DNA from: JAFGBI01 sp964454025
GTDB lineage: Bacteria; Myxococcota_A; Polyangia; Polyangiales; Polyangiaceae
Length of the DNA stretch: 64,000 nt
Assembly: GCA_964454025.1 (NCBI GenBank)
Contig: CAYVRP010000020.1
Coordinates: 26,370-90,369, forward strand
Direction of reading: 5' to 3'
Made by a program: the position numbers and the translations under genes
The notes under the pieces: generated by a model
Database searches by the model: none
Seen by the model: only the letters and a program-made list of their open reading frames with translations
Told to the model about the DNA's origin: nothing
Part shown: piece after piece, positions 55,935-64,000 of the stretch
How the letters are laid out: every line of letters starts with the position of its first letter
Position numbering within the stretch: the first letter of the stretch is position 1

Positions 55935-58070
55935 TCAAGCGGCGGCGCCCTGCTGCGAGGGCTTCCCGGACCAGGCGGTGACGCGGTTCCGTCCCGCCCG
56001 CTTGGACGCGTAGAGGGCCTCGTCGGTGGCCTTGAAGACCGGCTCCCACGTCGTGCCCGCGGCGGGCGCGGGCGCGACCCCGATGGAGCAGGTCACCCGG
56101 AGCGGGCCGGCCTCGGTGTGGAAGGTCGTGGCCTCCAGCTCCGCGCGCACCCGCTCGGCCAGGAGCATCGCGCCGGCGAGCTCGGTCTGCTCGCAGACGA
56201 TCACGAACTCCTCGCCCCCGAAGCGGCCGACGACGTCCGTGTCGCGCTTGATGCGGCGGAGCAGCTCGCCGAGCCCCTTGATCACGACGTCCCCGACGTC
56301 GTGGCCATAGGTGTCGTTGACCCGCTTGAAGTGGTCGATGTCGCACATCATCACCGCGGTGGCCCGCCCGTAGCGCTGGGCGCTCCGGAGCTTGCGCTCG
56401 GCCTGCTCGATGAGGGCGCGCTTGTTGAGCAGTCCGGTGAGCCCGTCGGTGGTGGCCAGATCCTCGAGCCGGGTGAGCATGCGGGCGTTCGAGAGCGAGA
56501 CAGCGACGTGGCTGGCGAGGACCTCCAGCGTGGGTCGCACGGCGTCGGAGAAGGCGTGGCGCCGGTGCGAGCCGAGGATCAGCGTCCCCAAGGCGCGATC
56601 GTGGACCAGGAGCGGCAGCACCAGCAACGAGGCCATCGGCGGCGGCACCAGGCGCCGGGTGAAGACGACCTGCCGCTCGGGATCGTAGTCGCCGCGGTAG
56701 GGCAGCGCGTGGCGGTTGGCCACCACCATGCTCACCAGGCCCGAGTTGTGGCGAAAGCGCTGCCCGACCAGCGCCTCCGCGCCCTCGCCGCTGACGGCGC
56801 AGATCTCGTGCTCGCCCGCGCCCCGGTCGAACAGCGTGACCACGGCGTAGTCGAAGGCGGCGAATTCCCGCGCGCTGTTGACGCAGGCCTCGATGACCTG
56901 GGTTTCGGTGGTGGACGAGGACAGCGCCCCGACCGCGCGGTAGAGCTTGCCCTGCTCGAGCTTCGCCCGCTCGAGCTGGGCGAAGACCCGCTCGTTCTCG
57001 ATGACCCGTACCGCGAAGCGGGTGGTCGCCTGGAGCAGCTCCTCCTCGGCGGTCGTGAACGGCTCGCGCGCCTCCCGGTCCACCAGCAGCACGCCGCGCA
57101 CGTGGCCGTGCTCCACGACGGGAACGGCGCACACGGCGCCGACGGTCGGGGGCTCGGCGTAGTACGGAACGTGCTTCTGAGCTCGGGCTCCGACCAGGGA
57201 CACCGTCTGGCCCCGCGCCAGGGCCGCGCCCGGGAGGCCGTCTCGCGCCCCGAAGGGTCCGGGCAGCAACGACTCCTGATCGGTCACCGCCTCCTGCACG
57301 TGAAGCCAATCCCCCGACCGCCCCAGCCACATCAGCACGGCGGACCGGAGGTGCAGGCTCTGCCGCATCAGCTCGAGCGAGAGCTTCAGGGCCGTGTGGA
57401 TCTCGTCGATCCCCGACTGGACCAGCCGCTCCTCCTCACCGCCGGGGCGCAGCGTCCGGGGCTCGGCCGCGGTGCTCGGGGCGCCGAGCAGCCGGTAGGA
57501 GCGCGCGGCCTCCTTCATCCGCTGCAGCTCCTGCTCGATACGGGTCCGGCTCAGCCGCCGCACCCGCGCGATCTCGGCCCGGAAGAGGGCGAGGTTGAGG
57601 CACGAGAAGACCCCGATCAGCGCGGCGTGGGGCAGGAGGCGGGCGATGCCCTGGCCGAGGGCGAAGAACCCGAGCGCCGCCTCGAGGAGCACGGCGTAGG
57701 ACGCCGTCACCGCGGTGACGGTCGCGCTCGAGAACCCTGCGGTGAGCATGACCACGGCGTAGACCACCGGGTAATAGGGGCCGTCGAGGCCCCCGGGAGC
57801 GAGCAGCACGGCCGCGTAGGCGATCAGCACGACCTGGCTGAACAGCGTGAGGTCGCCGCGGGTGGTGCCGTAGGCCCGGCGGAGCCGGCGCCCGAGGTGA
57901 ATGGCGAGGGAGAGCAGCGCGACCGCGCCCACCACCGCGTCCAGCGGGGCAGGCGGGGAACGACTCGCCCAGAGGACCAGGTACGCACCCAGGATCAAGC
58001 TCGACAGCGGACCGACTGCGCCCAGCAGGGCCCGCTGCAGCGGGAGCAACGCGCGAACCAGGGGATCCAT
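55935..58070 (-). CDS. Diguanylate cyclase with membrane, double GAF and GGDEF domains
   Basis: 711 residues. About five N-terminal membrane helices (15-170), a coiled-coil, GAF 1 (about 220-350: 'SAVLMWLGRSGDWLHVQEAV'), GAF 2 (about 380-530) and GGDEF (about 545-700). The catalytic motif is GGEEF ('VVGRFGGEEFVIV', near 617), with 'DIDHFKRVNDTYGHDVGD' for metal and substrate. RDTD five residues before GGEEF fits the RxxD inhibitory site, so feedback by cyclic di-GMP is expected. It should convert two GTP to cyclic di-GMP at the membrane. It converges on the ActR-type regulator. Confidence 0.93.
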   Translation of the reverse strand: MDPLVRALLPLQRALLGAVGPLSSLILGAYLVLWASRSPPAPLDAVVGAVALLSLAIHLGRRLRRAYGTTRGDLTLFSQVVLIAYAAVLLAPGGLDGPYYPVVYAVVMLTAGFSSATVTAVTASYAVLLEAALGFFALGQGIARLLPHAALIGVFSCLNLALFRAEIARVRRLSRTRIEQELQRMKEAARSYRLLGAPSTAAEPRTLRPGGEEERLVQSGIDEIHTALKLSLELMRQSLHLRSAVLMWLGRSGDWLHVQEAVTDQESLLPGPFGARDGLPGAALARGQTVSLVGARAQKHVPYYAEPPTVGAVCAVPVVEHGHVRGVLLVDREAREPFTTAEEELLQATTRFAVRVIENERVFAQLERAKLEQGKLYRAVGALSSSTTETQVIEACVNSAREFAAFDYAVVTLFDRGAGEHEICAVSGEGAEALVGQRFRHNSGLVSMVVANRHALPYRGDYDPERQVVFTRRLVPPPMASLLVLPLLVHDRALGTLILGSHRRHAFSDAVRPTLEVLASHVAVSLSNARMLTRLEDLATTDGLTGLLNKRALIEQAERKLRSAQRYGRATAVMMCDIDHFKRVNDTYGHDVGDVVIKGLGELLRRIKRDTDVVGRFGGEEFVIVCEQTELAGAMLLAERVRAELEATTFHTEAGPLRVTCSIGVAPAPAAGTTWEPVFKATDEALYASKRAGRNRVTAWSGKPSQQGAAA

Positions 58071-58192
58071 CCAGCCCTCGCCCTATCAGACCGTCCCCGT
58101 CCCGGCCCAGTTTGGCGGGACCTGCCCCGCGACCGGATCCGGCGCCGGGCCGTCGCTTCCCCGAGCCAGGACATCTGTGAGATGTAGGTGAG

Positions 58193-59686
58193 GTGCGGCC
58201 GGGGCTCCGCCTGCAGATCTTGCTCCTGCTCGGGGGGCTCCTCGTGCTCGCGTTCGTCCCCCTGCACTACGCCATCGCCACCTATTCGGGCGTCGCCACG
58301 CAGCGCCTCCGGGAGGCGGGCGCCCGTGCCCTCGGCCGCTCGGTGGCGGGCCACGTCGCGGAGGCGCGCGCCTTCCGCACCGAGAGGCAGCTCCGAGCCC
58401 TGATCGACGCCGAGATCGGCACCGAGGGCGTAGAGGCGGTGGGCCTGTACGACCCGACCGGCGCCGTGACCCTGCGTACCGGCGACCCGCGGAGCGCGGC
58501 GGCGCTCCCCGCCCGAATCGAGCCGGGCCGCGAGGCCGTGCTCGAGGTTACGGCGGCGCACGGGCGCGCGATCGCGATCGTATCCCCCAACGCGAGCGGC
58601 GCCGTGGCGGCGGTGGTGCGGACCGACTCCGCGGTGACCCAGCTCACCACGCTGACGCGGATGTTCGGGCTCTACTTCACGGTGATGGCCCTGGCGCTGC
58701 TGGTGGCCGCGTACTTCGCGCTCACCCGGCTCATCGTCCGACCGGTAGACGCCCTGGCCGGCGCCGCCGAGCGGGTGGCGACGGGCGCGCGGCGCTTCGA
58801 CGCCCCCGCCCGGGGACCGCGGGAGCTCGTCGAGCTGGCGCGGAGCCTGCGCGGGATGACCGAGCGGCTATTGTCGAACGAGGACGCCCTGCGCCGAAAG
58901 GTGGTCGAGCTCAGCGAGGCCACCCAGAAGCTCGAACAGGCCCACGAGCGCCTGATCCGCTCGGAGCGGCTGGCCTCGGTGGGGCGGCTTGCCGCCGGGC
59001 TCGCGCACGAGGTCGGCAACCCCATCGCCGCCATGCTGGGGTTGCTCGAGCTGCTCGCGGCAGGCGGCCTCACCCCGGAGGAGGAGCGGGACTTCCTCGG
59101 CCGCCTGCGGCGCGAGACGGAGCGCATCCACGGCATCCTGCGCGATCTGCTCGCCTTCGCTCGCCCGAGCGTGGGGCGCCCCGCCTCGCCACCCGAGCCC
59201 GGCGACGTGAGCCTGGCCATCGAGGACGTGACCGCGCTGGTCGCACCGCAAGGTGCGCTCCGCGAGGTCGAGCTCACGGTGGACACGGCACCGGGCCTGC
59301 CGCTAGTGTCGCTGCCCCGGGAGCAGCTCGTGCAGGTGCTGCTGAACCTGGTGCTCAACGCGGCTGACGCCTGCGGACCCGGGGGCAGGATCAACCTGCG
59401 CGCCCACGTCGCCCCGACCTCGGGGCAAGGCGCGCCGGGCGCTGGTGGGGTGCCGGCGGCCGGGCAACGGGTCACGATCGTGGTGGAGGACGATGGCCCC
59501 GGGGTCGACCCCGCGATCCGAGCTCACCTGTTCGAGCCGTTCGTGACCAGCAAGGAGATCGGCAAGGGCACGGGGCTGGGGCTCGCGGTGTGCCGGGGTT
59601 TGGTAGAAGGGGCGGGGGGATCGATCCAGCTCGACGAGGGAACGGAGCGGGGAGCGAGGTTCGTGGTGGAGCTGCCGGTGGGGTAG
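58193..59686 (+). CDS. HAMP-containing sensor histidine kinase
   Basis: 497 residues from a GTG. Membrane helix 1 is at about 5-25 and helix 2 near 160-180 ('FGLYFTVMALALLVAAYFAL'), enclosing a ~135-residue extracytoplasmic sensor. HAMP is 'LTRLIVRPVDALAGAAERVA'. HisKA is 'LAAGLAHEVGNPIAAMLG' (His272), with 'VQVLLNLVLNAADAC', 'VEDDGPGVDP' and 'GTGLGLAVCRGLVEGAGG'. The His-Glu-Val-Gly-Asn-Pro box is typical of kinases paired with NtrC or RegA-type regulators. Its start is 122 bp from the divergent cyclase. Confidence 0.9.
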   Translation: MRPGLRLQILLLLGGLLVLAFVPLHYAIATYSGVATQRLREAGARALGRSVAGHVAEARAFRTERQLRALIDAEIGTEGVEAVGLYDPTGAVTLRTGDPRSAAALPARIEPGREAVLEVTAAHGRAIAIVSPNASGAVAAVVRTDSAVTQLTTLTRMFGLYFTVMALALLVAAYFALTRLIVRPVDALAGAAERVATGARRFDAPARGPRELVELARSLRGMTERLLSNEDALRRKVVELSEATQKLEQAHERLIRSERLASVGRLAAGLAHEVGNPIAAMLGLLELLAAGGLTPEEERDFLGRLRRETERIHGILRDLLAFARPSVGRPASPPEPGDVSLAIEDVTALVAPQGALREVELTVDTAPGLPLVSLPREQLVQVLLNLVLNAADACGPGGRINLRAHVAPTSGQGAPGAGGVPAAGQRVTIVVEDDGPGVDPAIRAHLFEPFVTSKEIGKGTGLGLAVCRGLVEGAGGSIQLDEGTERGARFVVELPVG

Positions 59687-59730
59687 ACGGCCGCGGCGGG
59701 CTCGGGTTCGGGAGCAGGGGAAGGGGCGGG

Positions 59731-61773
59731 CTAGGGGCGGATCCGGGCGCCGACGCCGAGGTGGGCGCGGAGGTCGGCGAAGGCCTGGCTCACGGAGAAA
59801 GCGAGCAGGTCGCCGATCGGGTCAGGGACCGCGGTTTCTACGGGGAAGCGCTCGATCATGCGGGCGGCGACGTCTAGATCGCCGCAGGCCAGCAGGCCCA
59901 CGCGGTTGGCGACGCGGTCGATCGCCTCGGTGTAGCTCTGCACGCGCCGTCGGCCGCGGGAGGGGGTGAGGTTCCTGGTGGCTTCGCGAAGCCGCGCGCG
60001 CGCGGCCTCGTCGAGCGCGCGGTGCAGATGCGCGGCGAGCCGGCTCGTCGCCGCGTCCTCGTCCCGGAGCCGCTTCGGATCCCAGTCGGCCGCGTGGAGC
60101 GAGGCCATCAACAGGCGCGTCATCGCGTCGAGCGTGGGGAAGAAGACGAAGATCATGTGCTCGGGGCGGAAGTAGGTCAGGTGCCGCCCCCAGAGGAAGG
60201 TCAGCTCGGGCAGCGTCAGGCCACTGGCGAAGGCCTTGCTCACCAGGGTAGTCGGCTGCCGGAGCGGCAGCGCCCGCATCGACGCCGTATCGCTCGCCTC
60301 CACGTAGAGCTCCGGCGCCGGGATCCCCAGCAGGTACGCGGTCCAGGTGAGGCTCCGGCAGAGGGTCGTGGGGCTGGTCTTGGGGTCCTGCCGCGCGCCG
60401 GGGTCGAGCGCGGGGAGCTGGCGCTGCCGCGGTCCGAGTCCGAGCTCGTGCTCGGTGGCCGCGGCCGCGACGAGGGAGAGGACCTGTTCGAGGGCCGCGT
60501 GGCGCACCGGCGGCGCGAGCTCCTGCCGCCAGTGCTGCTCGCGCACGGTCGCGCTCGCCGCGAGCAACCCGTCGGGGCGCCCCGCGGCGACGAACGCCGC
60601 CTGGTCCGCGTCGGCCGCGCCGAGGTGTACGAGCGCCGCCGCCGCGGCCCAGCAGAGATCAGGCTGGGCCGCGCGCGCGAAGAGATCGCCGAGGCGGCGG
60701 TAGGCCCTGGGATCGCGCGGCGCTGTCGCGACCACGGCGCGGGCGTGGTCGATCGCGAGTCCGAGCTGCCCTGCCTCGGCGCAGGCGTCGGCGAGGTCGA
60801 GCATCAGCGCCGCGTCGCCCGGCGCGGCCGCCGCGGCCCGCTCGAGCGCGTAGCGGGCGCGCGCGAGGTCGCGGCAGACGTCGCGGTAGTACGCCGCGAG
60901 CCAGCGCGCGATCTCGGGCGCGGACTCGAGCGGGGTGGTGTCGAGCAGGGCCTCGTAGATCTGGGCGAGCGAGCCCCAGTCCTGGACCTGGGCGAAGGCG
61001 GCCGCCTGCTCCAGCAGCCCGGCCTGGTACGCCGCGACGCGCGGATCGACCGCGGCGGCCGGCGCCGCGGCGATGGGGTCGCGAAAGGCGGCCCGCTCCC
61101 TGGCGGCGGGGACCGCCGCCGCGGCGAGGAGCGGGAAGTTCGGCGCCGCGGGCACGACGCGGAGCGCGCGCTCGTGCCCGAAGGCGGTCGCGCCGTGCAG
61201 GAGCCGAGCGTAGAGCGCGGACGGCAGCGCCGAACCCTGGGCGGCAGCGCCGTCGAGCTCCGTCAGCAGCCGCTCGGTGAGCGCCCCCGGATCGCCCCCT
61301 GGGGGCGCGGCCGCGACGGAGACGAGCCCGCTCGCCCGAGGAGCGGCCTCCGCGATGACCCGGCAGAGCGCGTCCGCCACGGCGCTGTGATCCGCGCTCG
61401 CTGGCGGTAGGGCGACGTCGAGGACGACCAGGTACTCGCCGGCGTGTCGGTCGAACAGGCCGATCAGGCGTGGCAGCGGGAAGGCGCGCGGCCGCTCGGC
61501 GTCGAGGACGAGCGCAGGCGCGCGGCCCGGCTGCCAGGCGACGTAGCCATGAAAGTAGAGGAGCGCCTGCTCGGCCGGGCGTCGGAGGGTCCCGAGACGC
61601 TGCTCCAGGATCTCCGGGAGCTCGCGGCTCGCCGCGAGGGACTTGACCGAGAACGCAGTGTCCGCACCGGCGAGCCGCTGGTGAACCGCCCCGGCCAGGG
61701 ACGGCGCGCCCAGGAGGTCCGGCAGCCGGGGGCTGGTGCGGTAGTCGGAGGCGACGACGACGGCGAGGCGCAT
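59731..61773 (-). CDS. Degenerate caspase-like / TPR / M48-like protein
   Basis: 680 residues from the ATG at 61773. The N-terminus resembles a caspase-fold p20 unit ('RLAVVVASDYRTSPRL', 'ALLYFHGYVAW' with His75 near the catalytic His position, 'YLVVLDVALPP' where the DxC cysteine would be Ala121). TPR-like helices occupy about 280-410. The C-terminal part reads like an M48 metallopeptidase core with ruined ligands: 'LYVEASDTASMRALPL', 'LTLPELTFLWGRHLTYFRPEH' minus the last residue, where HExxH is RHLTY (530-534). Both readings are inference from pattern. No catalysis is expected. It is cytoplasmic by lack of a signal peptide. Confidence 0.5.
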   Translation of the reverse strand: MRLAVVVASDYRTSPRLPDLLGAPSLAGAVHQRLAGADTAFSVKSLAASRELPEILEQRLGTLRRPAEQALLYFHGYVAWQPGRAPALVLDAERPRAFPLPRLIGLFDRHAGEYLVVLDVALPPASADHSAVADALCRVIAEAAPRASGLVSVAAAPPGGDPGALTERLLTELDGAAAQGSALPSALYARLLHGATAFGHERALRVVPAAPNFPLLAAAAVPAARERAAFRDPIAAAPAAAVDPRVAAYQAGLLEQAAAFAQVQDWGSLAQIYEALLDTTPLESAPEIARWLAAYYRDVCRDLARARYALERAAAAAPGDAALMLDLADACAEAGQLGLAIDHARAVVATAPRDPRAYRRLGDLFARAAQPDLCWAAAAALVHLGAADADQAAFVAAGRPDGLLAASATVREQHWRQELAPPVRHAALEQVLSLVAAAATEHELGLGPRQRQLPALDPGARQDPKTSPTTLCRSLTWTAYLLGIPAPELYVEASDTASMRALPLRQPTTLVSKAFASGLTLPELTFLWGRHLTYFRPEHMIFVFFPTLDAMTRLLMASLHAADWDPKRLRDEDAATSRLAAHLHRALDEAARARLREATRNLTPSRGRRRVQSYTEAIDRVANRVGLLACGDLDVAARMIERFPVETAVPDPIGDLLAFSVSQAFADLRAHLGVGARIRP

Positions 61774-62010
61774 GGTGGCGGGGCCAGGGCGGCCGGATCG
61801 CCGTGGCGCGGAGGGTCTACCCCGGGCGAGCAGGAACCCACAACGCCGGGGCCGTTCGGAGCACGCCGCCCCCCGGTTCGCTCGCGCGAGGGCTACTTGC
61901 GGCGGCGCGGCGCCGCTCACGCCTTGCGGCAAGGCGCCAAGACTGCCGTCGGATCGGAAAACGTGCTACCCGAATAGGAGCCTCGACGGGCTCTCGAGTG
62001 GAGGTTTCCG

Positions 62011-62922
62011 ATGCGCGGGTGGCAGGCTTCGGCGGTATTGGGAGCGGCGGCGGCGCTCGGCTGCTCGGCGCCCAAGGGCGACGCGAGCGGCCCCGGGAGT
62101 CCGCTGGGCCCCGGAACCGGATCCGGCTCGAGCTCGGTCGTAGGCGGCACGGACGGCTCGCAGGTGATCATCAACACCGGGACCGACACCGGCACGTCCG
62201 CCCAGCCCTGCAACAACCTGCTCGCCATCACCCTGCGCGACTTCAGCGACGCCCATCCCGATTTCGAGCAGGACCCGCAGACGATGGCGGCCGACGTGCG
62301 CCGCGGCATGGTGCAAGTGCCTCTGGGGACGGATCGGAAGCCGATCTTCCGCGACGGCTTCGGCTGCATCTACGACCCGAGCTCCGTGCTCGACTGCGAC
62401 CCCACCAAGCCCGCGCCGCAGCACCCCTCGATCACGAGCCAGGCCTCCTTCGACCAGTGGTACCGCGACGACCCGAGCGTGAACCAGACCTTCCAGCGCG
62501 AGCTCCCGCTGGTGGAGACGCCCGAGGGCTCGGGCGTCTACGTCTTCGACACCACCGCGTTCTTCCCGCTGGGCCCGGAGGAGGGCTGGGGCGTCACCCC
62601 GCCCGGCAACGCGCTCGGCCAGAACTTCCTCTTCACCACCGAGGTGCACCTGCTCTTCACCTACCAGCAGGGGCAGGTCTTCACCTTCCGCGGCGATGAC
62701 GACCTCTGGATCTTCGTCAACGGGTGGCTGGCCGTGGACCTCGGCGGCACGCACTACAAGCGCGAGGGGACGCTCGACTTCGACGCCCAGGCCGAGCGCC
62801 TGGGGCTCCAGCCGGACCTGGAGTATCCGATGGACATCTTCCACGCCGAGCGGCACACCGCGGAGTCGAACTTCCGCGTCGAGACGAACATCAGCTGCTT
62901 CAAGAGCGTGGAGGTCCGGTAG
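62011..62922 (+). CDS. Fibro-slime domain lipoprotein, first of a tandem pair
   Basis: 303 residues with GGAGG 6 nt before the ATG. The lipobox is ALGC; a Gly/Ser linker follows. The fibro-slime (PA14-related) domain runs from 'LLAITLRDFSDAHPDFE' through 'SFDQWYRDDPSVNQTF', 'NFLFTTEVHLLFTYQ', 'FRGDDDLWIFVNG', 'LAVDLGGTH' to 'YPMDIFHAERHTAESNFR'. The Asp-rich loop suggests calcium and carbohydrate binding. In myxobacteria and fibrobacters such proteins sit on the surface and act in adhesion or biomass binding. The last domain strand holds a Cys ('TNISCF'). Confidence 0.88.
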   Translation: MRGWQASAVLGAAAALGCSAPKGDASGPGSPLGPGTGSGSSSVVGGTDGSQVIINTGTDTGTSAQPCNNLLAITLRDFSDAHPDFEQDPQTMAADVRRGMVQVPLGTDRKPIFRDGFGCIYDPSSVLDCDPTKPAPQHPSITSQASFDQWYRDDPSVNQTFQRELPLVETPEGSGVYVFDTTAFFPLGPEEGWGVTPPGNALGQNFLFTTEVHLLFTYQQGQVFTFRGDDDLWIFVNGWLAVDLGGTHYKREGTLDFDAQAERLGLQPDLEYPMDIFHAERHTAESNFRVETNISCFKSVEVR

Positions 62923-62994
62923 TCGGAGCGGAGCGGCGGGCTCGTCCGAGCCCGGCGTGGTCGGCAGGGCGGCGAAGGGCCGCGGAGGGTCGAA

Positions 62995-63906
62995 ATGAAG
63001 TTGGGTCTTGCTTCGGTGATGTTGATGGGGTTGCTCGCCAGCGCGGGCTGCTCGGCGGGCGGCGGAGGCGGCAGCGGCGGGGCGCCGCTCCCCGGCGATC
63101 TCGGCAGCGGTGACGGAACCGGGGGCGCGAGCCCCGGTTCGGGCGGTGGCCCGGGCGTCGTCCTCACCGAGCCAGAGCCGGTGGACCTCGACTGCGACAG
63201 CACGATCCCGGTCGTGTACCGCGATTTCGACGAGAGCCACCCGGACTTCGAGATGCAGTTCGCCGGCGACGTCGTGCGACACCTGCTCATCGAACCCACG
63301 CTCGGCCCCGGCTCCAAGCCCGTGTTCCGCGACGCCGCCGGGTGCCCGGGCGATCCGGCCGCCCCCACCGCGTGCCTCGACTGGGGCAGCACGGTCCTGA
63401 ACCCGGTGCTGACGAGTCAGGAGACGTTCGACCAGTGGTACCGCGACGTCGAGGGCGTCAATCAGCGCTTCGAGAAGGAGCTCGAGCTCCTGGAGACGGG
63501 GGCGGGCACCGGGATCTACGTCTTCGACTCGGATTCCGCGGGCTTTTTCCCGCTGTCAGCGAGCGAGGGCTGGGGCATCACCCCCGCCAACAACGACATG
63601 CAGAAGAACTTCCTCTTCACGACGGAGGTGCACCTGAGCTTCACCTACGTCCCGCGGCAGGTCTTCACCTTCCGCGGCGACGACGACCTCTGGATCTTCG
63701 TCAATGGGCGGCTCGCGCTCGATCTCGGGAGCATGCACGTCCCCACCGAGGGCACCATCGACTTCGACGCGCAGGCCGCGGACCTCGGGATCACGCCGGG
63801 CCTGTCCTACTCGATGGACATCTTCCACGCCGAGCGCCACACGCGGGACTCGAACTTCCGGATCGAGACGAACATCGCGTGCTTCGTGCCGGTGGTGATC
63901 CGGTAG
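62995..63906 (+). CDS. Fibro-slime domain lipoprotein, second of a tandem pair
   Basis: 303 residues, the same length as its neighbour and clearly paralogous: 'YRDFDESHPDFEMQF', 'TFDQWYRDVEGVNQRFEKEL', 'NFLFTTEVHLSFTY', 'FRGDDDLWIFVNG', 'YSMDIFHAERHTRDSNFR', 'TNIACF'. The lipobox is LASAGC, followed by a Gly-rich linker. The pair arose by tandem duplication and both copies keep the core. The gap is 72 bp, so they are probably co-transcribed. The 94 bp after its stop, to the window edge, hold no gene. Confidence 0.88.
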   Translation: MKLGLASVMLMGLLASAGCSAGGGGGSGGAPLPGDLGSGDGTGGASPGSGGGPGVVLTEPEPVDLDCDSTIPVVYRDFDESHPDFEMQFAGDVVRHLLIEPTLGPGSKPVFRDAAGCPGDPAAPTACLDWGSTVLNPVLTSQETFDQWYRDVEGVNQRFEKELELLETGAGTGIYVFDSDSAGFFPLSASEGWGITPANNDMQKNFLFTTEVHLSFTYVPRQVFTFRGDDDLWIFVNGRLALDLGSMHVPTEGTIDFDAQAADLGITPGLSYSMDIFHAERHTRDSNFRIETNIACFVPVVIR

Positions 63907-64000
63907 GCGTCCCGAGGATCGGGTCCGGGTCTGGCAACAGACTCCTCTGGCGACGGGAGCGGAGTCGGCTTGGAGCGGGGGAAAGGGGGGAGAGGGGGGA

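Noticed and set aside
58100..58130. Possible sigma54 promoter before the HAMP histidine kinase
   Set aside because: A GG...GC pattern exists but the spacing is 8, not 10.

Overview
The window is very GC-rich and gene-dense, and it looks like chromosome from a myxobacterium, probably of the Polyangiales type. The signs are many Ser/Thr kinases and two-component genes, secreted lipoproteins whose lipobox cysteine is followed by long Gly/Ala/Ser linkers, a MYXO-CTERM protein, fibro-slime proteins, many GTG starts and stop/start overlaps of the GTGA or TGATG kind. I saw no rRNA, tRNA, CRISPR array or transposase. Organism assignment is inference from this style, not from a marker gene. Layout. 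0-5.7 kb: an SRPBCC protein at the left edge, a zinc-ribbon/pseudo-receiver/TIR protein, a SpoIIAA-like STAS protein and an arylsulfotransferase-like lipoprotein. 5.7-12.6 kb (minus): a complete tripartite ABC-2 exporter (membrane fusion protein, two ATPases, two permeases, TolC-type channel). 13.0-15.9 kb (plus): a histidine kinase and an NtrC-type activator transcribed divergently from the exporter; the shared intergenic region holds two divergent sigma54-type promoters around a central palindrome. 15.9-25.8 kb: two Ser/Thr kinases, a glycosyltransferase, a Nif3-family protein, a BtaA/BtaB pair for betaine lipid synthesis, a Nudix hydrolase overlapping an NAD kinase, and a single-domain response regulator. 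25.9-31.1 kb: secreted lipoproteins, a GH5-like protein and an SDR oxidoreductase. 31.2-38.1 kb: a DUF2760 - Hsp70 - Hsp70/DUF3731 cluster whose last gene has a 506-bp direct duplication of its 3' end flanking about 1.07 kb of DNA with a DUF559 (Vsr-like) nuclease ORF. 38.2-45.8 kb (minus): an ACT-domain protein, then an exosortase island: VPELD-CTERM substrate, TPR lipoprotein, exosortase E/CPBP protease fusion, galE and a glycosyltransferase. 46.2-52 kb: two cysteine-rich lipoproteins, a Ser/Thr kinase and a beta-helix MYXO-CTERM surface protein. 52.1-59.7 kb: a signalling block (pseudokinase/degenerate HD-GYP fusion, ActR-type regulator, active-looking diguanylate cyclase, HAMP histidine kinase). 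59.7-63.9 kb: a protein with degenerate caspase-like and M48-like regions plus TPRs, and two tandem fibro-slime lipoproteins. Two themes recur. One is envelope and surface biology: export, sorting, betaine lipids and many lipoproteins. The other is catalytically degenerate signalling domains (pseudo-receiver, TIR lacking its Glu, pseudokinase, pseudo-HD-GYP, pseudo-caspase). Several plus-strand genes also have a TAnnnT box 6-10 nt before the start codon and no Shine-Dalgarno, which suggests leaderless transcripts.
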